NCBI RefSeq assembly: GCF_000275845.1
Contig: NW_006766884.1
Location: 1,544,357 to 1,608,356, forward strand
Direction of reading: 5' to 3'
Source of the DNA: Dichomitus squalens LYAD-421 SS1
Lineage: Eukaryota > Basidiomycota > Agaricomycetes > Polyporales > Polyporaceae
Length of the DNA: 64,000 nucleotides
Positions 1-11,723 of the stretch are shown here, in pieces. Numbering within the stretch: the first letter of the stretch is position 1; each line of letters opens with the position of its first letter. Made by a program: the position numbers and the translations under genes. The notes under the pieces are model-generated. The model made no database searches and had not been told where the DNA came from. It worked only from the letters and a program-made list of their open reading frames with translations.

Positions 1-215
1 CCCACCATCAGGGCCTCAGCAACATCCACCTGCCACTCACGTGGCGCCTTCCCTCCCATTCTGTCGCGAAAGGTGTTTTCGAGCGCCTGGCGGGTCGCAT
101 GCGAGTCGTACCGCCGTGAGGCTTTTGCGGCTTGTCGCGCGGCTTGCAGGATTGCATACGAGTGGGCGTGGTCTTCTTCATGATGGGAGAGGAACTGAGG
201 AGTTGAGATAGCCAT
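1..215 (-). CDS. RecQ-like DEAD-type helicase, N-terminal fragment
   Basis: The reverse strand reads from an ATG at 215-213 without a stop to the window edge, giving 71 codons. The segment ends in a Q-motif-like stretch, 'REWQVDVAEALMVG'. In the multicopy RecQ-like helicases of agaricomycetes a very similar stretch ('WQ.DVAEA...G') lies a few residues before the Walker A loop. Before it is a mostly helical, Arg/Ala-rich leader starting MAISTPQFLSHHEED. The Walker A and DEAD/DEAH boxes would lie outside the window, so the catalytic state is unknown. The gene could be a full helicase or one of the many truncated copies. The family assignment rests on the short motif and its position and is inference. 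Confidence 0.55.
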   Translation of the reverse strand, partial: MAISTPQFLSHHEEDHAHSYAILQAARQAAKASRRYDSHATRQALENTFRDRMGGKAPREWQVDVAEALMV

Positions 216-414
216 GTAGTGTATTTAAGAGCAGCCAGGTATGATGGATTATGGGGGCATTGTGGCTAATACAGGAGGTGTAGCACAGGGTGAACATTGA
301 CAGCGGGCTGCCACATCGGGCACCAAGGGCGCACTCCGACTTTTTCGGACTGCCCCGACTGGGCGTCGGGATGTGACGCATGTCACCGATGGGGGAGTAA
401 CGGGGGTGATGCCA

Positions 415-478
415 CCAGACGTTCGAGTGTCCGGATACCTCCGATTTTTCGTATCCGCTTCACACTCCGAACGTCTGG
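415..478. repeat. Imperfect inverted repeat (hairpin)
   Basis: The left arm at 415-438 starts CCAGACGTTCG. The right arm at 451-478 ends CGAACGTCTGG. The arms pair over most of their length and are separated by about 12 bases. Within the arms the inner blocks AGTGT/ACACT and GGATAC/GTATCC also pair, with a small offset. This could be a cruciform, a regulatory hairpin, or the core of a very small inverted-repeat element. Confidence 0.7.
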
Positions 479-1316
479 TCACGAGACTATGATTTCTCTT
501 GCGGCGCAGGTAGGCGGCCACCTCTCCCAAGCGGAGAACCAATAGCCCTCAATCTGGGACGTCGCCTTCAACAGATGCCATGCTAGTCTTGGTCGGAAGG
601 CTGTTGCTCGTGAGACTTGCAGCCCGATCATAACACCGGCCGCGATACTGCTCCAATCTTGTGTGAACGAGAGCGAAGGTGCGAAAGCTGCGTTGCGGGT
701 CAGCTCTCCACCCAATCGTGAGACATCTATTAGGTCCAGAGTGGCCGAAGACTGTAGGACTGGGCGACACTCCTGCCTTGCACAGACAGGGTGGCCGAGC
801 GGACACACCTGGGATAGATCACCGAAGCTTCGCCTTCGGTTACGGCCAGCCTATGTCGCCGACAATGAAAGCAGCAGAGGGCGTTTAGCCAGCACCCTAT
901 ACGTCGAGCCGCTTGCGGACTTACTGGTGTTCTAACACCTTGGGATCCGGTGGGACCGACTAGCGAGCGCGCCACGAGACCATCTCGAGGCTCGCGACCC
1001 CGAAATTGCGCCTCCACCCAGTCCGCTCCACACACTGAAACAACTACCGGGTATTTGAGTGTCCTCCAGCAGCCAGACTTCTCCATAAGTCCCATGGGTT
1101 CCAGGGAGGATACGGAGATCTTACGACTTCCTAATCGGGACTGGAGGTGTTGTGAACCCCTTGCGCTGCTCGCGGATGTTGTGGACTCACGGACTCTCCG
1201 CGTAGGTTTACTGGGTCTCCACTGGGCTATGATCAAGCCCCATTTGAAGGGAAGATCTAGGCACACCACCGCTCGTTAAGCAAGCTCGAAGCGATCGCGT
1301 AGTGCAGCGAACGTGA

Positions 1317-1340
1317 GACGTCGACGTCGACGCGCGTCGG
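1317..1340. promoter_or_regulatory. CG-rich palindromic patch
   Basis: Overlapping GACGTC and GTCGAC palindromes run into the 12-base palindrome CGACGCGCGTCG at 1328-1339. It resembles an extended cell-cycle-box sequence, but I find no gene start beside it. Its role is unknown. Confidence 0.3.
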
Positions 1341-2527
1341 GTCACGTCTTTTCGTTTACCTGGGTGAAGGTTCCTCTATAATTGTCGTGCCTGTGCCTCC
1401 AGCCCGATGCCTGCACGCTATTCCTGTTTCCGCGCAAGACTTGCATGATTCCAACGGGGGCAGTCAAATTGGTGAATATAGGACGAAGACTGAGTACTGA
1501 GTGAGGACCACGTTCACAAAGTACCAGGATTCGGGTAGCGGCCCTGTCCGCGAGAGCACATGTGGTCCATCGCCCTAAGATCAGAGATTCGCAACGGTCC
1601 ATCATGGGCGAGTCTGGCAGCGTGCCCGGGCGCCCCCTTACAGCTGTCAGACAATCTCGCGGTTCTTTGTTTCACAGCATGTCGGAGGGCCCGTGTACTT
1701 GGAGTCGGTGTGAAGAACGGTGGTAAATGGGCCGTTCGCTTGCGTTGGTTAGCGCGATGTTTGCCGGTCTGTTGGGTCGAGGTTGTCCATCTAAGTATAC
1801 CAAGATGGGAGCTCCACCTGGATCGGCGCCCAAGATCTTCGCATACACGCGGGTACTAAGTGGCCCTGCCCTAAATTACGCGAAGTGAAAAGTGCTGCGA
1901 ACGATTGTTGCCAGTTTTCTTATCCCCTCATGATTTGGCGAGTCGCCACACTTCGATATCTTACGGGTGGCGGACTGCATCGTGAGGCACTCGCAGGAGA
2001 TGAAGTAACTGGTGCAATGGCATAGACTTGCACCTCCGTATCTCCCTGGTTGCGCTGCTCACGTATCTGGGGCTCGTTAGCGTGGTGTACATTTCTTGAT
2101 ATTCTCTCTGGTTTGTTGCTACTGGATTCGGGTTTCGGAGTTGTCGGTATTAGTTGCTGTATAGTACTTGTAGATCCGAATGATCATTTTTTTCCGAGAT
2201 GTCTGGCCTCGAAGGCGGCAAGGGAGCCAATGGAATGCACGGTCTGGTATAGACTCCCCGATATAGCGCGAGGAGTTGTGGGGGATGGACCGGTCTAGGC
2301 AGGCTACAGCAACGCGGGGCGGAGAAAGAGAGCGAGCAGCTGCAGGGCATTAATAATTCCAATGGCTGGCGGTCGGTTATCGAAAGTTCTCGGCTTGCCG
2401 GGTTCGCTGCGCCTCAATCCGACTTCGCGCTCCTCCGTATACCTCATCTGCCCCGAGCCCGTCTTGTCACGCCCGTTCTTTCTCTCCTTCCTTCACGACC
2501 GCACCGCGACCACCAGCCGCGCCATCG

Positions 2528-5500
2528 ATGCCGTACAAGTTATCGGCCTCCCTCACCGCCCATTCCTCCGCTGTGCGTCGCTGAGCCTCCCCGATGTGCA
2601 TTACGCAACGCTCACAAACCCTAGGTTAGGGCGGTCGCCTCCCCTACAAGCGATCTTATCCTCTCCGCCTCGCGCGATAGTACAGCGATATCATGGAATA
2701 GGACCGGAGACGCTTCCTTCGTGCAATCCTCCACCCTCCGTGCCGGCTCTCGATGGATCAACGCAGTGGCGTACCTCCCTCCTGCTCCCGGCGCGCCCGA
2801 AGGTATGTCCTAGCGTCCTTGTAGTGCTACCTACCTTGTCCTTACGCGCGGTTTGACGCGGGGCGCAGGGTACGCGATCACAGGAGGTCAGGACACGGTG
2901 ATCAATGTATTCGCGTTGCCCAGTACGAAGGGCGAGCCCAACTTCTCGCTCCTAGGACACACGGATAATGTATGCGCGCTTCACGCCGCGGACGACGGGA
3001 CGATTATTTCGGGCTCCTGGGATAAGTGGGTGTTTTCCATTCAGTGGCGGTTTGCTGCCATTCACGCTTCGGAAGCACGGCGAAGGTGTGGAAGGACTTC
3101 CAGCTGCTCTATGACCTCGTTGGACACCATCAATCCGTCTGGACAGTCCTGGCTATCGATGGCACGCAGTTTCTGACAGGTCTGTTCCTCTTCGCATCTC
3201 CCCGCGCGTGCGAATGTTTTGACCGCGGCACGAAGGTTCCGCGGACAACACCATCAAGCTTTGGAAGACGCACAAGAATGTCCGTACCTACCCTGGTCAC
3301 ACGCAGGCTGTACGAGGCCTGGCTTTGATCACCGACATCGGTTTCGCATCGTGTTCGAATGATAGGTACGCGTTCTCAGCAGCAGCCCTCCTGAGCCGGT
3401 CTAGACCCGTGTAAATTGGCAGCGAAATCCGAATCTGGACCATGGAAGGCGATTGCGTCTTTACGCTCTCAGGACACACATCCTTCGTCTACAGTGTCTC
3501 CGTTTTGCCAAATGGCGACATCATTTCTGGTGGCGAAGATCGCACCGTGCGCGTGTGGCGAGGTCAGTCCCGAGGACTTCCCGGACTTACAGCTGCAACT
3601 GACGCAAGCGGCATGTTACGCGTGCGACTCACAGATGGAGAGTGCCTGCAAACATTGGTTCATCCCGCCATCTCAGTTTGGGCAGTGTCGACGATGCCAA
3701 ACGGCGATATCGTCACAGGTTGCAGTGACGGCGTTGTGCGTGTCTTCAGCGACCAAGAAGAGAGGTGGGCACCGGCCGACCAGCTGAAAGCGTACGACGA
3801 CCTCGTCGCCGCGCAAGCGCTCCCAGCACAGCAGATCGGGGACGTCAAAAAGGACGAGTTGCCTGGTCCTGAAGCGTTGACGCAGCCAGGTGCGTCGGGG
3901 GTACGGTGCAGGTGCGTCGCGGATGGGGGGCTAACGGTCGTCCAGGGAAGAAACCGGGTGAGGTCAAAATGATTCGTCGGGGCGACAATGTGGAAGCCCA
4001 CCAGGTACGCAATCTCCTGGTTGCTTTTCTCCAGTGAGTGAGTTGATTGTAACGCTGGTACCAGTGGGACAGCGCTTCGGGCTGGCAGAAGATTGGCGAC
4101 GTCGTGGATGCCGTGGGCCCAGGTCGGAAACAGCTTTACGAAGGGAAGGAATACGACTACGTCTTCGACGTTGATGTGCAGGAAGGCGCGCCACCGCTCA
4201 AACTGCCGTACAACGCTAGCGGTACGTGTGCTTTCTCGATTCCAAGCTCTTCCAGTCGATTCATCTCCCGCAACAGAGAATCCCTACACTGCCGCGCAAC
4301 GCTTTCTGCAGAACAACGACTTGCCATTGAGTTACCTTGACCAGGTCGTTCAGTTTATCGAGAAGAACACTGCAGGCGTGAGCATTGGTGGCGGCAACAA
4401 TCAGTTGGTAGATCCATATACTGGTCAGTTTTCGATCGGTTAGTCTCCGTCGCCACCGGACTGACGGTTTGTTCAGGTGCCTCTCGGTACCAGGCAGCGC
4501 AAACTCCTTCAGCGGGCGCTGCCTCGGATTTCATGGACCCCTTCACTGGTACGAAACTTGAAACTACGTATATGTTGTCACCCTGAACGACGCTCGCCAG
4601 GTGCTTCACGGTATCGTGCCCTTGCACCTCCATCGGCTGCAACGCCGACGCATACCTCACCACCGCCAACATCTGTCCGCAGCGATCCTTGGACTGGAGC
4701 CTCGCGATACTCGGGCAGCACTACCTCACCAGTCTCGTCGCCTCAGCCACTTCAGGCACCCGCGGGGAACATCATCCCTGTGGTATGTTACTTGCCTTCT
4801 AGTATGGCTACACATCCTAAATGGGACCCTCACAGCGATCGCCGCTGTCTTTCCGTCAAGCGCATGTCACTGCGATGCAGGCGAAGCTGTATCAGTTTGA
4901 CCAGGCGCTTCGAAACGAGATTGTGAGCACTCATCGTAATGGTGCTCGATGGCGATTAATTCTTTCCCGCGATCAGTCTACCGGATACCTCGCTATGTAT
5001 CCCCAGGAACTTAACCTTATAGAGGAGACGTTCGCGTACCTGGCGCAAGCGGTGTCACACCCACTGGATCCTCCATCAAAGAAGCTAACACATAACCATA
5101 TCGACGCCATTATCCAGCTTCTCGAACGGTGGCCACAGTCCCAGCTCTTCCCTCGTACGTAACATGGCCCCTCGCATTCGCTCTCGACAGGTGCTGATCA
5201 CTTTCTGCTATGCAGTGATGGACCTAAGCCGTCTTGTACTAGCCTTCTGCCCTACCGCCTACGCTGACGCTGCCCTACGCGCACGATTTGTCGCGGCACT
5301 GTTCGGTGGTGCCCAGTGGAGCGATCCGTGGGTGTCGCCGCTGCCCAAGCCACGCGAGACCAATCTGCTGTTCCTGTTCCGTTCGTTGGCGAACATCTTC
5401 CAGGACGGAGTCGTGTTGGGCGACGGCGTCTGGGTGCAAGAGGTACGTTGTTCCATCAGCGCTATGCTTCGGAAGTTGCTCAAGCCCTGCGTTTCCTGCG

Positions 5501-6024
5501 TTTTCATGACAGACCCTTGATAAGATTGGCGGGGCGCCGTACATGGTGCTCACTAACTCGCTACGAGTATCTCTAGCGACCAATCTGTTCAAGTACGCGT
5601 CAACCCGCATGCGCGTGCCGGCCTATACTGACGAAGTGTTGCAGTCTTACGTGTACTGGTCTCAAGGAACCCTTGCCTAATGGCATTTGGGAACGGCTAA
5701 TTGGCTTGGTGCTCGAGGTATGCATAGTTAGCGTCGTAACTGAGGTTTATTCTGATGTTGTTCACAGATCCTGGCTGCGGAAACTAGGGAAGCCGAGGCA
5801 GCATACAGGGCCTTGGTCGCTCTCGGCAACATTGTGGGTTGTTCTATGCGTCCATGTGAGACGTGTACTAATCAAAGTGACAGGCCTTCGCTGCAAAAGA
5901 GCAGTCTCGTCCACTAAGCGCCGAACAGACGGCTGTGGCCCGCAAAGTCTTGTCGTCACTTCCATCAACGTTCCCTGAGCCCCGTATCCAAGGCGTGACA
6001 AAAGAGATCTCCGCCCTGCTCTGA
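2528..6024 (+). CDS. DOA1: Ubiquitin-binding WD40 protein Doa1/Ufd3 (PLAA family)
   Basis: Cofactor of the AAA ATPase Cdc48/p97 that binds ubiquitin and acts in protein degradation and ubiquitin recycling (known for the family). Spliced product of roughly 800 residues. An N-terminal WD40 propeller (about 1-320) shows repeated D-x-(T/S)-(V/I)-(K/R)-(V/L/I)-W endings such as DNTIKLW and DRTVRVW. A PFU domain follows (around 3960-4370, starting [13 protein letters not shown]). Three linker repeats of the type DP-aromatic-TGASRY lie between about 4410 and 4720. A C-terminal PUL domain runs from about 4850 to the stop at 6022-6024. The start ATG at 2528 gives [16 protein letters not shown], the usual first WD40 strand. 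At least a dozen short introns are needed; the first is 2573-2624. The gene is complete, and the propeller, PFU, PUL order leaves little doubt. Confidence 0.93.
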
Positions 6025-6973
6025 CGCGGCTATCCAAGAACACATCCTTTTCTTGACTCTGAAGTTCCAATTGCAATCGTCAATCGCAGCCGCACTCATG
6101 GTGATATAGGAATGAATGTCTTACACGTGGTATTAGGTTTTGTCGGCGTCCGCTGCGTTGTTTCGGGCATCGGCTACGTTGCGTCCATTCGGTCGTCCGG
6201 AGGACGATCCTCTGGTCCCTGCTACGCTCCTCCCTCCCTCCCTTTCTCGCGCGGTGCGTGAAGCCGGCGGAGGCTATGAACTCATGCGGACTATATATCT
6301 CTAACTGTAGAACTCTGAACATCCACCACCAACTGTAGCCCTGTATTCCCCTTCCAAATTGCTCCTTATCTCTCATCTCGTTTACGCTCGGCTCAGAGCC
6401 CCGCAATGATTGATTTCTTCTTGTCATTGTCAGCACTGGTAGAGACTGTTCGGTATGGACAACTTATGGCGCTATTTCGTGTATTACTGGGCGTAGGAGA
6501 CAAAGCAGTTCAACACTGAGTAGGTATGTCGGGACTTGTACTGGCTCAATCGCACGCGAGTATCGAACACGGTACACCAGGTAGAAAGGCAGACGTGTGT
6601 CAACAGTAATAGTCTGACTCACGATACTGTTGCTCGGTTATTGCATGGTCCATTTCGGAGGAAGCGGACGGTTAAATTAGATACGGAAGCGACTAGGCCG
6701 GCGCAACAAGGGTAGGCCGGCGGAAGGAGCCAAGTCGTCGGCTTGCCCTGGGAGTCCGGGGTAGGTACAGTAAGCACAGCACGGAGGTCGAGCAACAGAA
6801 TCGAAGCGTCCGGAAGGAGAGAATAGGAGTGGGTATGGCGCATGCATGTACAAGAATGAATGGAGGCGGATATATGCGTGTTTGGTGTATACGCCGGATC
6901 AATCTGGCTGCCTGCGAATGGCTGTGGTGTCGCGGCGGAGTGTGCAGGCAGGTCTTGGCTCGTTACTGGCTAT
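6025..6973. other. Convergent intergenic region, no gene seen
   Basis: Space between the 3' ends of DOA1 and the exchanger gene. Open frames on both strands (for example 6080-6436 reverse) give low-complexity or charged sequence without domains. A pyrimidine-rich CCTCCCTCC run lies near 6230. It probably holds the two 3' untranslated regions. Confidence 0.5.
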
Positions 6974-9294
6974 TTACGAGACCCAGACTAGAGGGCGATT
7001 GAAACTAGAGTTAGTAGGTGGCGGAATACCAGCACTAGTGCACGTACAGGCTAGTGCGATAACGAGGTAGAGGGTGATCAGCATGAGTCCTTCCATGTAG
7101 TTGGACTTGCCGTCCCTGCGAATGTGTTGTCAGCGGACATTTCCAAGGGTTACAGTGTGAAAGACGCACTGGATAAGGAAGTTTACGAGGAGCACAGACA
7201 CGAAGAGCACGATGGTCTAGTAGCCAAGGTCAGCGAAGTGGGGAGAAGGCGGTGTACCTCGTGCAGCTCACCTCGAAGTCGGCGAAGAACAGGGTGAGGT
7301 CATGGTGAGTGATCCAGCCAACGATAACCAGCAGGGGCACAACAAATGCAGCAATTTGCTATGACGAAACGAGGTCAGCGTGCATTTGGGGTGTGGAACC
7401 TAGCAGTCAGTGCACCTACAATCGAGCTTCCGACGCAGATTCCGATGGTAAGCTCCATCTTGTTCTTCAATGCCATCCAAACCGAGGTAACGTGTTCAGC
7501 GGCATTTGCCTGGATCAGTCAAGCGGAAAGCCATTCAGTATGATCCACGCGGATGTCGAGAATAGGCGTACCACAATGGGAAGGAGGATCAAACCGATGA
7601 AGGGCTTCGGGATGTGGTAGCGCTCGGCGGTCTCCTCGATCGACGCAACCACTGAAGGAAACTGCTTCAGGACAAGATATGACACAAAAAGTGTAGACTG
7701 CACGCACAGTAGTCCGCGCAGAAGGAGGTGATAAGGGTGACCAACAGCAGCCTATGTGACACATGAGCATTTAGTGGGCGTGCTAGGAAGGAGAACGTAC
7801 GCAGAGCCAGCAGCCAAGGTATTCATTTGAGGCTCTTCCTCCTCCTCTTCTACTATCGCATCTGCAACATACAAATCGGAGTGCGTCCGGAGCTGCAGGA
7901 GGTCAGAAACGAGGTCCTCCTATTCCATGACGTCATGCAAAGACGAACCTGGAAGATCAAGTACGCGATGTAGACGAAGAGCAGCAGAATGGCGGTCCCG
8001 CGGGAGATGATCTTCAGTCCGTAGTATGCGTCCGAATCTAAGCTGCCGAGACCTAATTCCATCTGCGCCTTATTGAAGGCATCGATGCCGGGAACGGCAA
8101 TATCGGTAACATTAGTGTCCACTCCCCCATGCGACTTGGCGCTGTGGTATGCGGCAGGGATGACCAAGGCTATCAGAGTTCAGAACCACACGAGGCCACA
8201 ATCGGTGCAGGGTTTGCAACGTGCGTCAGACGATAGGACGACAGGCACCGGATGTGTTCGAAACGTGGTGGCATAGTGGTCAGTTCCGTGCGTTCGGCAG
8301 AAGCGAGGCGGTGTGACGTACTAATGCAGGTCAGCGTCATAAGCTGGAGGTGTCAGCAAGGGTCCAGGGGAGAGATGTCAATGCAAAGACTGCATGCGAT
8401 CGGCTCAGACGTACCGAGCTCGAGCTGCAAGGTTCGATTGGAAGGGGTTAGCTGGCGGGCAGTGCAGAGCTTGAGACAAGAGGTACTCACGCCTGCGCGG
8501 CAGTGACTTGGAAGTTGGACTCGTGGAACTTGAGCCCACCTGGGCGCGACGGGAGGAGAGGCGCACAGGTCAGAGGAGGGCAGGGATCTGGAATATGAGC
8601 GTTCATGCATCACGTACCAGCGAAGAAGGAACATCCGAGGACGAGGAGCAGGTTCGAGAGGATAGAGCCGAGCAGCTACGAGGCGCTTGAGCATCCTCGG
8701 AATCCACACCGTCCAACAAGGTACTCACCGAGGTTTGGACAATGCGAAGCTCGCCTGTATCACGGTTGAGTGAACGTCATAGGAGACAAGGTCCTGAAAC
8801 CGCGAACCTTGGAGGAGAGCGGCAATGCCGACGATGATCTCAACCGCGTTCCCAAATGTCGCATTGAGCAGTCCGGACAAGGTTTGGCCAAGTTTTAAAG
8901 ATAGTTGCTCTGTAGCAGTGCCAAGCAGCTATTAGAATGACAACATGCGCGCATTCGCGATGTTTCACGTCAATATGCAGGACGTCAACCACATGCGTCG
9001 CGGGAGAACGTTGGTTGATCTTTGACGTACAGCGGCCAGTGGCATGATCGCAATGAAGCTGAACGAGAAGCGGAGCGCAGCGTCCCAGTTTAATTGATGT
9101 GCGACGACACTGAGCGGGACAAAGAGAAGGAGGATGTTGAAGTACGAGCCAAAGACAAAGAACTTGTACGAGTGCAGCCACGACGGTTGGCCTTCTACGG
9201 ACAGGGAGTCGGCGACGCGCGCGAAGAAGGGTTTTGGGTGGTGCGCGCCATTCCCGTTTTCAAGGAGAGGAGTCCGGTCGGTTACAGCAGACAT
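6974..9294 (-). CDS. VCX1: Vacuolar Ca2+/H+ exchanger (VCX1/CAX family)
   Basis: Antiporter that loads Ca2+ into the vacuole in exchange for protons (family knowledge). The start at 9294 gives [14 protein letters not shown]. An upstream in-frame start at 9408 is possible, but its leader does not look like protein. Both signature repeats are present: the first contains GNAVEI (near 8850), the second ANAAEH followed by a helix ending in GICVGSS (near 7450-7510). The membrane helices end in IALAFWVS. The last intron must be removed to reach this ending and the stop at 6974-6976. About eight short introns. The gene faces the AhpC/TSA-like gene with 223 bases between starts. The second motif carries Ala where yeast Vcx1-type proteins usually have Gly. 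Confidence 0.93.
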
Positions 9295-9517
9295 ATATGA
9301 AGCAGCGGTATGATATGTAGTACAGGACGGATCGTGCGAGCCACCCGAGACAAGAGCGGCTTTTGTAGGACGGTACTTGGCGCAGTGGCCTTCCGCCCGG
9401 CTTGGCATCGGCCACCGCGCAGAACATTTCTACGTAGAATGAGAATGAACAGCCCCAGATTACGTAATGCTCACCTACCTAGTACAGAGTATCCGCGCTC
9501 AGGCTATCCGCACTCCC

Positions 9518-10632
9518 ATGGCGTCCACGCCCACAGCCCTCCTGTCTCCGGACGTTATCTCAAATGCCGCATCTCTCAATGTACATGATAGTGATGGAAA
9601 GGAGGTCTCCTTCGGCAGCCTCATCAAGGACCAGAAAACGATAGTGGTTTTCATCCGTCTGTACCCATTTCGGCGCCTGTCGCTCTGACATCATCGTTTT
9701 TGACGCTTAACTGCACGACTCTGTTCAACAGGTCACTTCTGGTGCGGCGTACGTAACATGCCCTCTACCACAGACGAATACACTAGCCTGACGCTGCAGC
9801 CAGATTTGCCAAGTATGAGTCGCTGACCACATCTGTGGCTCGGTCAGACCGCTCATTGGCCTGGATTAGCGATATGTCATGCAACTAGCCTCCGTGCGCA
9901 AGGAAGCCTTGGAAGAGGCTAATTCCCGCCTTGTGGTCATCGGTTGCGGTGACTGGAAGCTCATCAAGAATTATTGCGGTAAGGGCAAACAACTGCGTTC
10001 CCCATGGGTCATCGAATGCACAGCTTGAACCCCTATCTTCACCCGGACAAACGATCGGTCAGGCTTAACCGATTTCAAGGGCGGCTTGTACGCCGATCCC
10101 TCCCGCCAGTTGTACCATACCCTTGGGCTAGTTCAAAATCTGAGCCGCACCCCCACCGGCCAAGAGAAACGCAGTTATATCGGGAAAAGCGCACTAGGAA
10201 ACGCGCTGTCTAGCATCTGGGTGCGTACGCAGCGAGCACTGCCTGTCCGCCATGGTGTATTCCCCACCCCAAGAGTACATTTCTTGGCGATCAAGTGAGA
10301 CTAACCATGGCTATGTCCCGGCTCTTGGCTATAGGAGGGGCCCCTGAAGAACCCGCAGTTCCTCGGAAAACAAGGCAATATCTCTCAGCTTGGCGGTGAC
10401 TTCATTTTCGGGCCAGGTGAGCGAATTCTATGCTAAGTGAAAGCTTCATCGGTCTGACTTCGCTTGGCCGCATGCTTGCAGGAGAATCGTGCTCTTATGC
10501 GTCCCGTATGAAGCATACTGAGGACCGTCAGTACATATCTCAGCTAGCGTTGTCGATAATCATTGTCGCTTCCTCTGCACAGATGTCGAAGTCGAAGAGC
10601 TGATGAAGCAAGCTGGCGTTGCATACCCTTGA
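9518..10632 (+). CDS. AhpC/TSA-type thioredoxin-fold protein (peroxiredoxin-like 2 group)
   Basis: Thioredoxin-fold protein of the AhpC-TSA_2 kind, probably a redox or antioxidant protein. The substrate is not known. The start ATG at 9518 gives MASTPTALLSPD. The first domain has the strand KTIVVFIRHFW followed by the CxxC motif C-G-I-C, then VIGCGDW and a Gly-rich region (GLYADPSRQLYHTLGL). The C-terminal half has LSRTPTGQEKRSYIG and LGGDFIFGPG and ends in QAGVAYP before the stop at 10630-10632. The CxxC motif is assembled from two very small exons, 9732-9748 (17 nt) and 9804-9812 (9 nt). Without them the motif is lost. It is transcribed divergently from the exchanger gene. Confidence 0.85.
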
Positions 10633-10761
10633 AGCACGGTATTCTGATCTGACAATGTGTAATTGTAATACAATGCACCCGGGACCGGCCTCGTAGACAT
10701 GAGTTCGCAGCCCCAACGCCGGCGCCGGCGTTTCCCTCTATGTCATAGCCGTACTAGCCCT

Positions 10762-11723
10762 TTAGTTCAGCCGTACGTCCGCATTGTGCTCTAATACGTC
10801 TCCGTCTAGATGTGTGGTATCCGCATAGCTAACCAGTACGCCCTTCCCAGTCTCATCTACGTCAATCACTGATATCGATGCATTGAAGCACCATCCAACG
10901 GCGACCCCTTCCGCGGCTTGCAGTTTCCGGCTTCCGATGAGATTCGTAATGAGACTCCCGATCAATCCGCCGTGAGACACGGCCAGGATATGAACGGGCT
11001 CGAAGTCCAGCCCGAGCAGTTCCTCGTCCGCCGCATCTCCGTTGAGCGCCTCGGTGTGCCCGTTCGCTCTCCCTGCGTCGCCTTTGGAACTCGTCTTCGC
11101 TGCGGCGATGCTGGAGCGCTTCTTCTTGAGTTCGGCGGCCTTGCGTTGGGCGTGCCGTACGACGGTGCTGTTCCACCATCCTACGCTGCGCGTCGTGAAA
11201 TCAATGACGGGCTCGAGGTCCGGAGGCGGGTCGGTGCGCCTGGCGACGCTCCCCCCTTGCCATTCACCCATGTACTAGTGTTGCCAAGGACAGGCATACG
11301 TGGCGGATCCGCCAAAGATGGCTTCAGTCAGCGATATTGTTTGATGCTCTACAATTGAGGCGGGACACGCACCCGTTCCCGGAGAGCTTCCGTGGTTTCC
11401 AGCTGGACGTTCGGATGGCTCTCCAGTACAATTTCCGCAGTCTATACGTGCGCCACACCATAGATGACGCGGATATCTAAGATCAGCCCCGCTAGTACTG
11501 ATCGGTCGTCGTATCTCGAACCCCGACCTACCTTCTTCGCCCGCTGCAAATCGCTGCTGTACGCCGCGCCGAACGGGACGTCCTCTAGAGCGTCTGCGGT
11601 GAGCCGCGCCTGGTTGATGCCCGCATCGTTGAGCACGGTGTCGAGCTGGCCCTGGATGATGCCCTGCCGATTGGCATCGGTCTCGCCGTGGCGGACGATG
11701 TAGACCTTGGCCACGACGGTCAT
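10762..11723 (-). CDS. Histidine phosphatase superfamily (phosphoglycerate-mutase-like) protein
   Basis: The start ATG at 11723 opens with the catalytic RHG motif in KVYIVRHGETDANR. A substrate-pocket region QGQLDTVLNDAG and the block FGAAYSSDLQRAKK follow. After introns the frame continues with TAEIVLESHPN, LRERYMGEWQGG and the second catalytic His in HILAVSHGGLIGS, ending ADVRLN at 10762. A Lys- and Ala-rich, probably disordered insert precedes the second His. The fold resembles cofactor-dependent mutases and fructose-2,6-bisphosphatase-like enzymes. The metabolic substrate cannot be told from sequence. It is convergent with the AhpC/TSA-like gene, only 129 bases away. Confidence 0.87.

Larger units (their letters stand above)
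216..2527. other. Gene-poor stretch with no supportable gene
   Basis: About 2.3 kb between the helicase start and DOA1. Frames up to 179 codons are open (reverse strand, 730-1269), but their translations are Arg/Ser-rich, of low quality and without recognisable domains. The stretch contains an imperfect hairpin at 415-478 and a CG-rich palindromic patch at 1317-1340, listed separately. I see no rRNA or convincing tRNA. Confidence 0.6.

Noticed and set aside
784..860. tRNA-Ser/Leu-like 5' half (GACAGGGTGGCCGAGCGG)
   Set aside because: The acceptor and D-arm resemble a type II tRNA, but no T-arm with GGTTCGAAT-type loop follows and the 3' acceptor only partly pairs. Chance similarity or a remnant at best.
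730..1269. 179-codon reverse-strand open frame
   Set aside because: Composition is Arg/Ser/Gly-rich with scattered Trp and Cys, no domain, no splice context and no neighbouring exons. Treated as chance.
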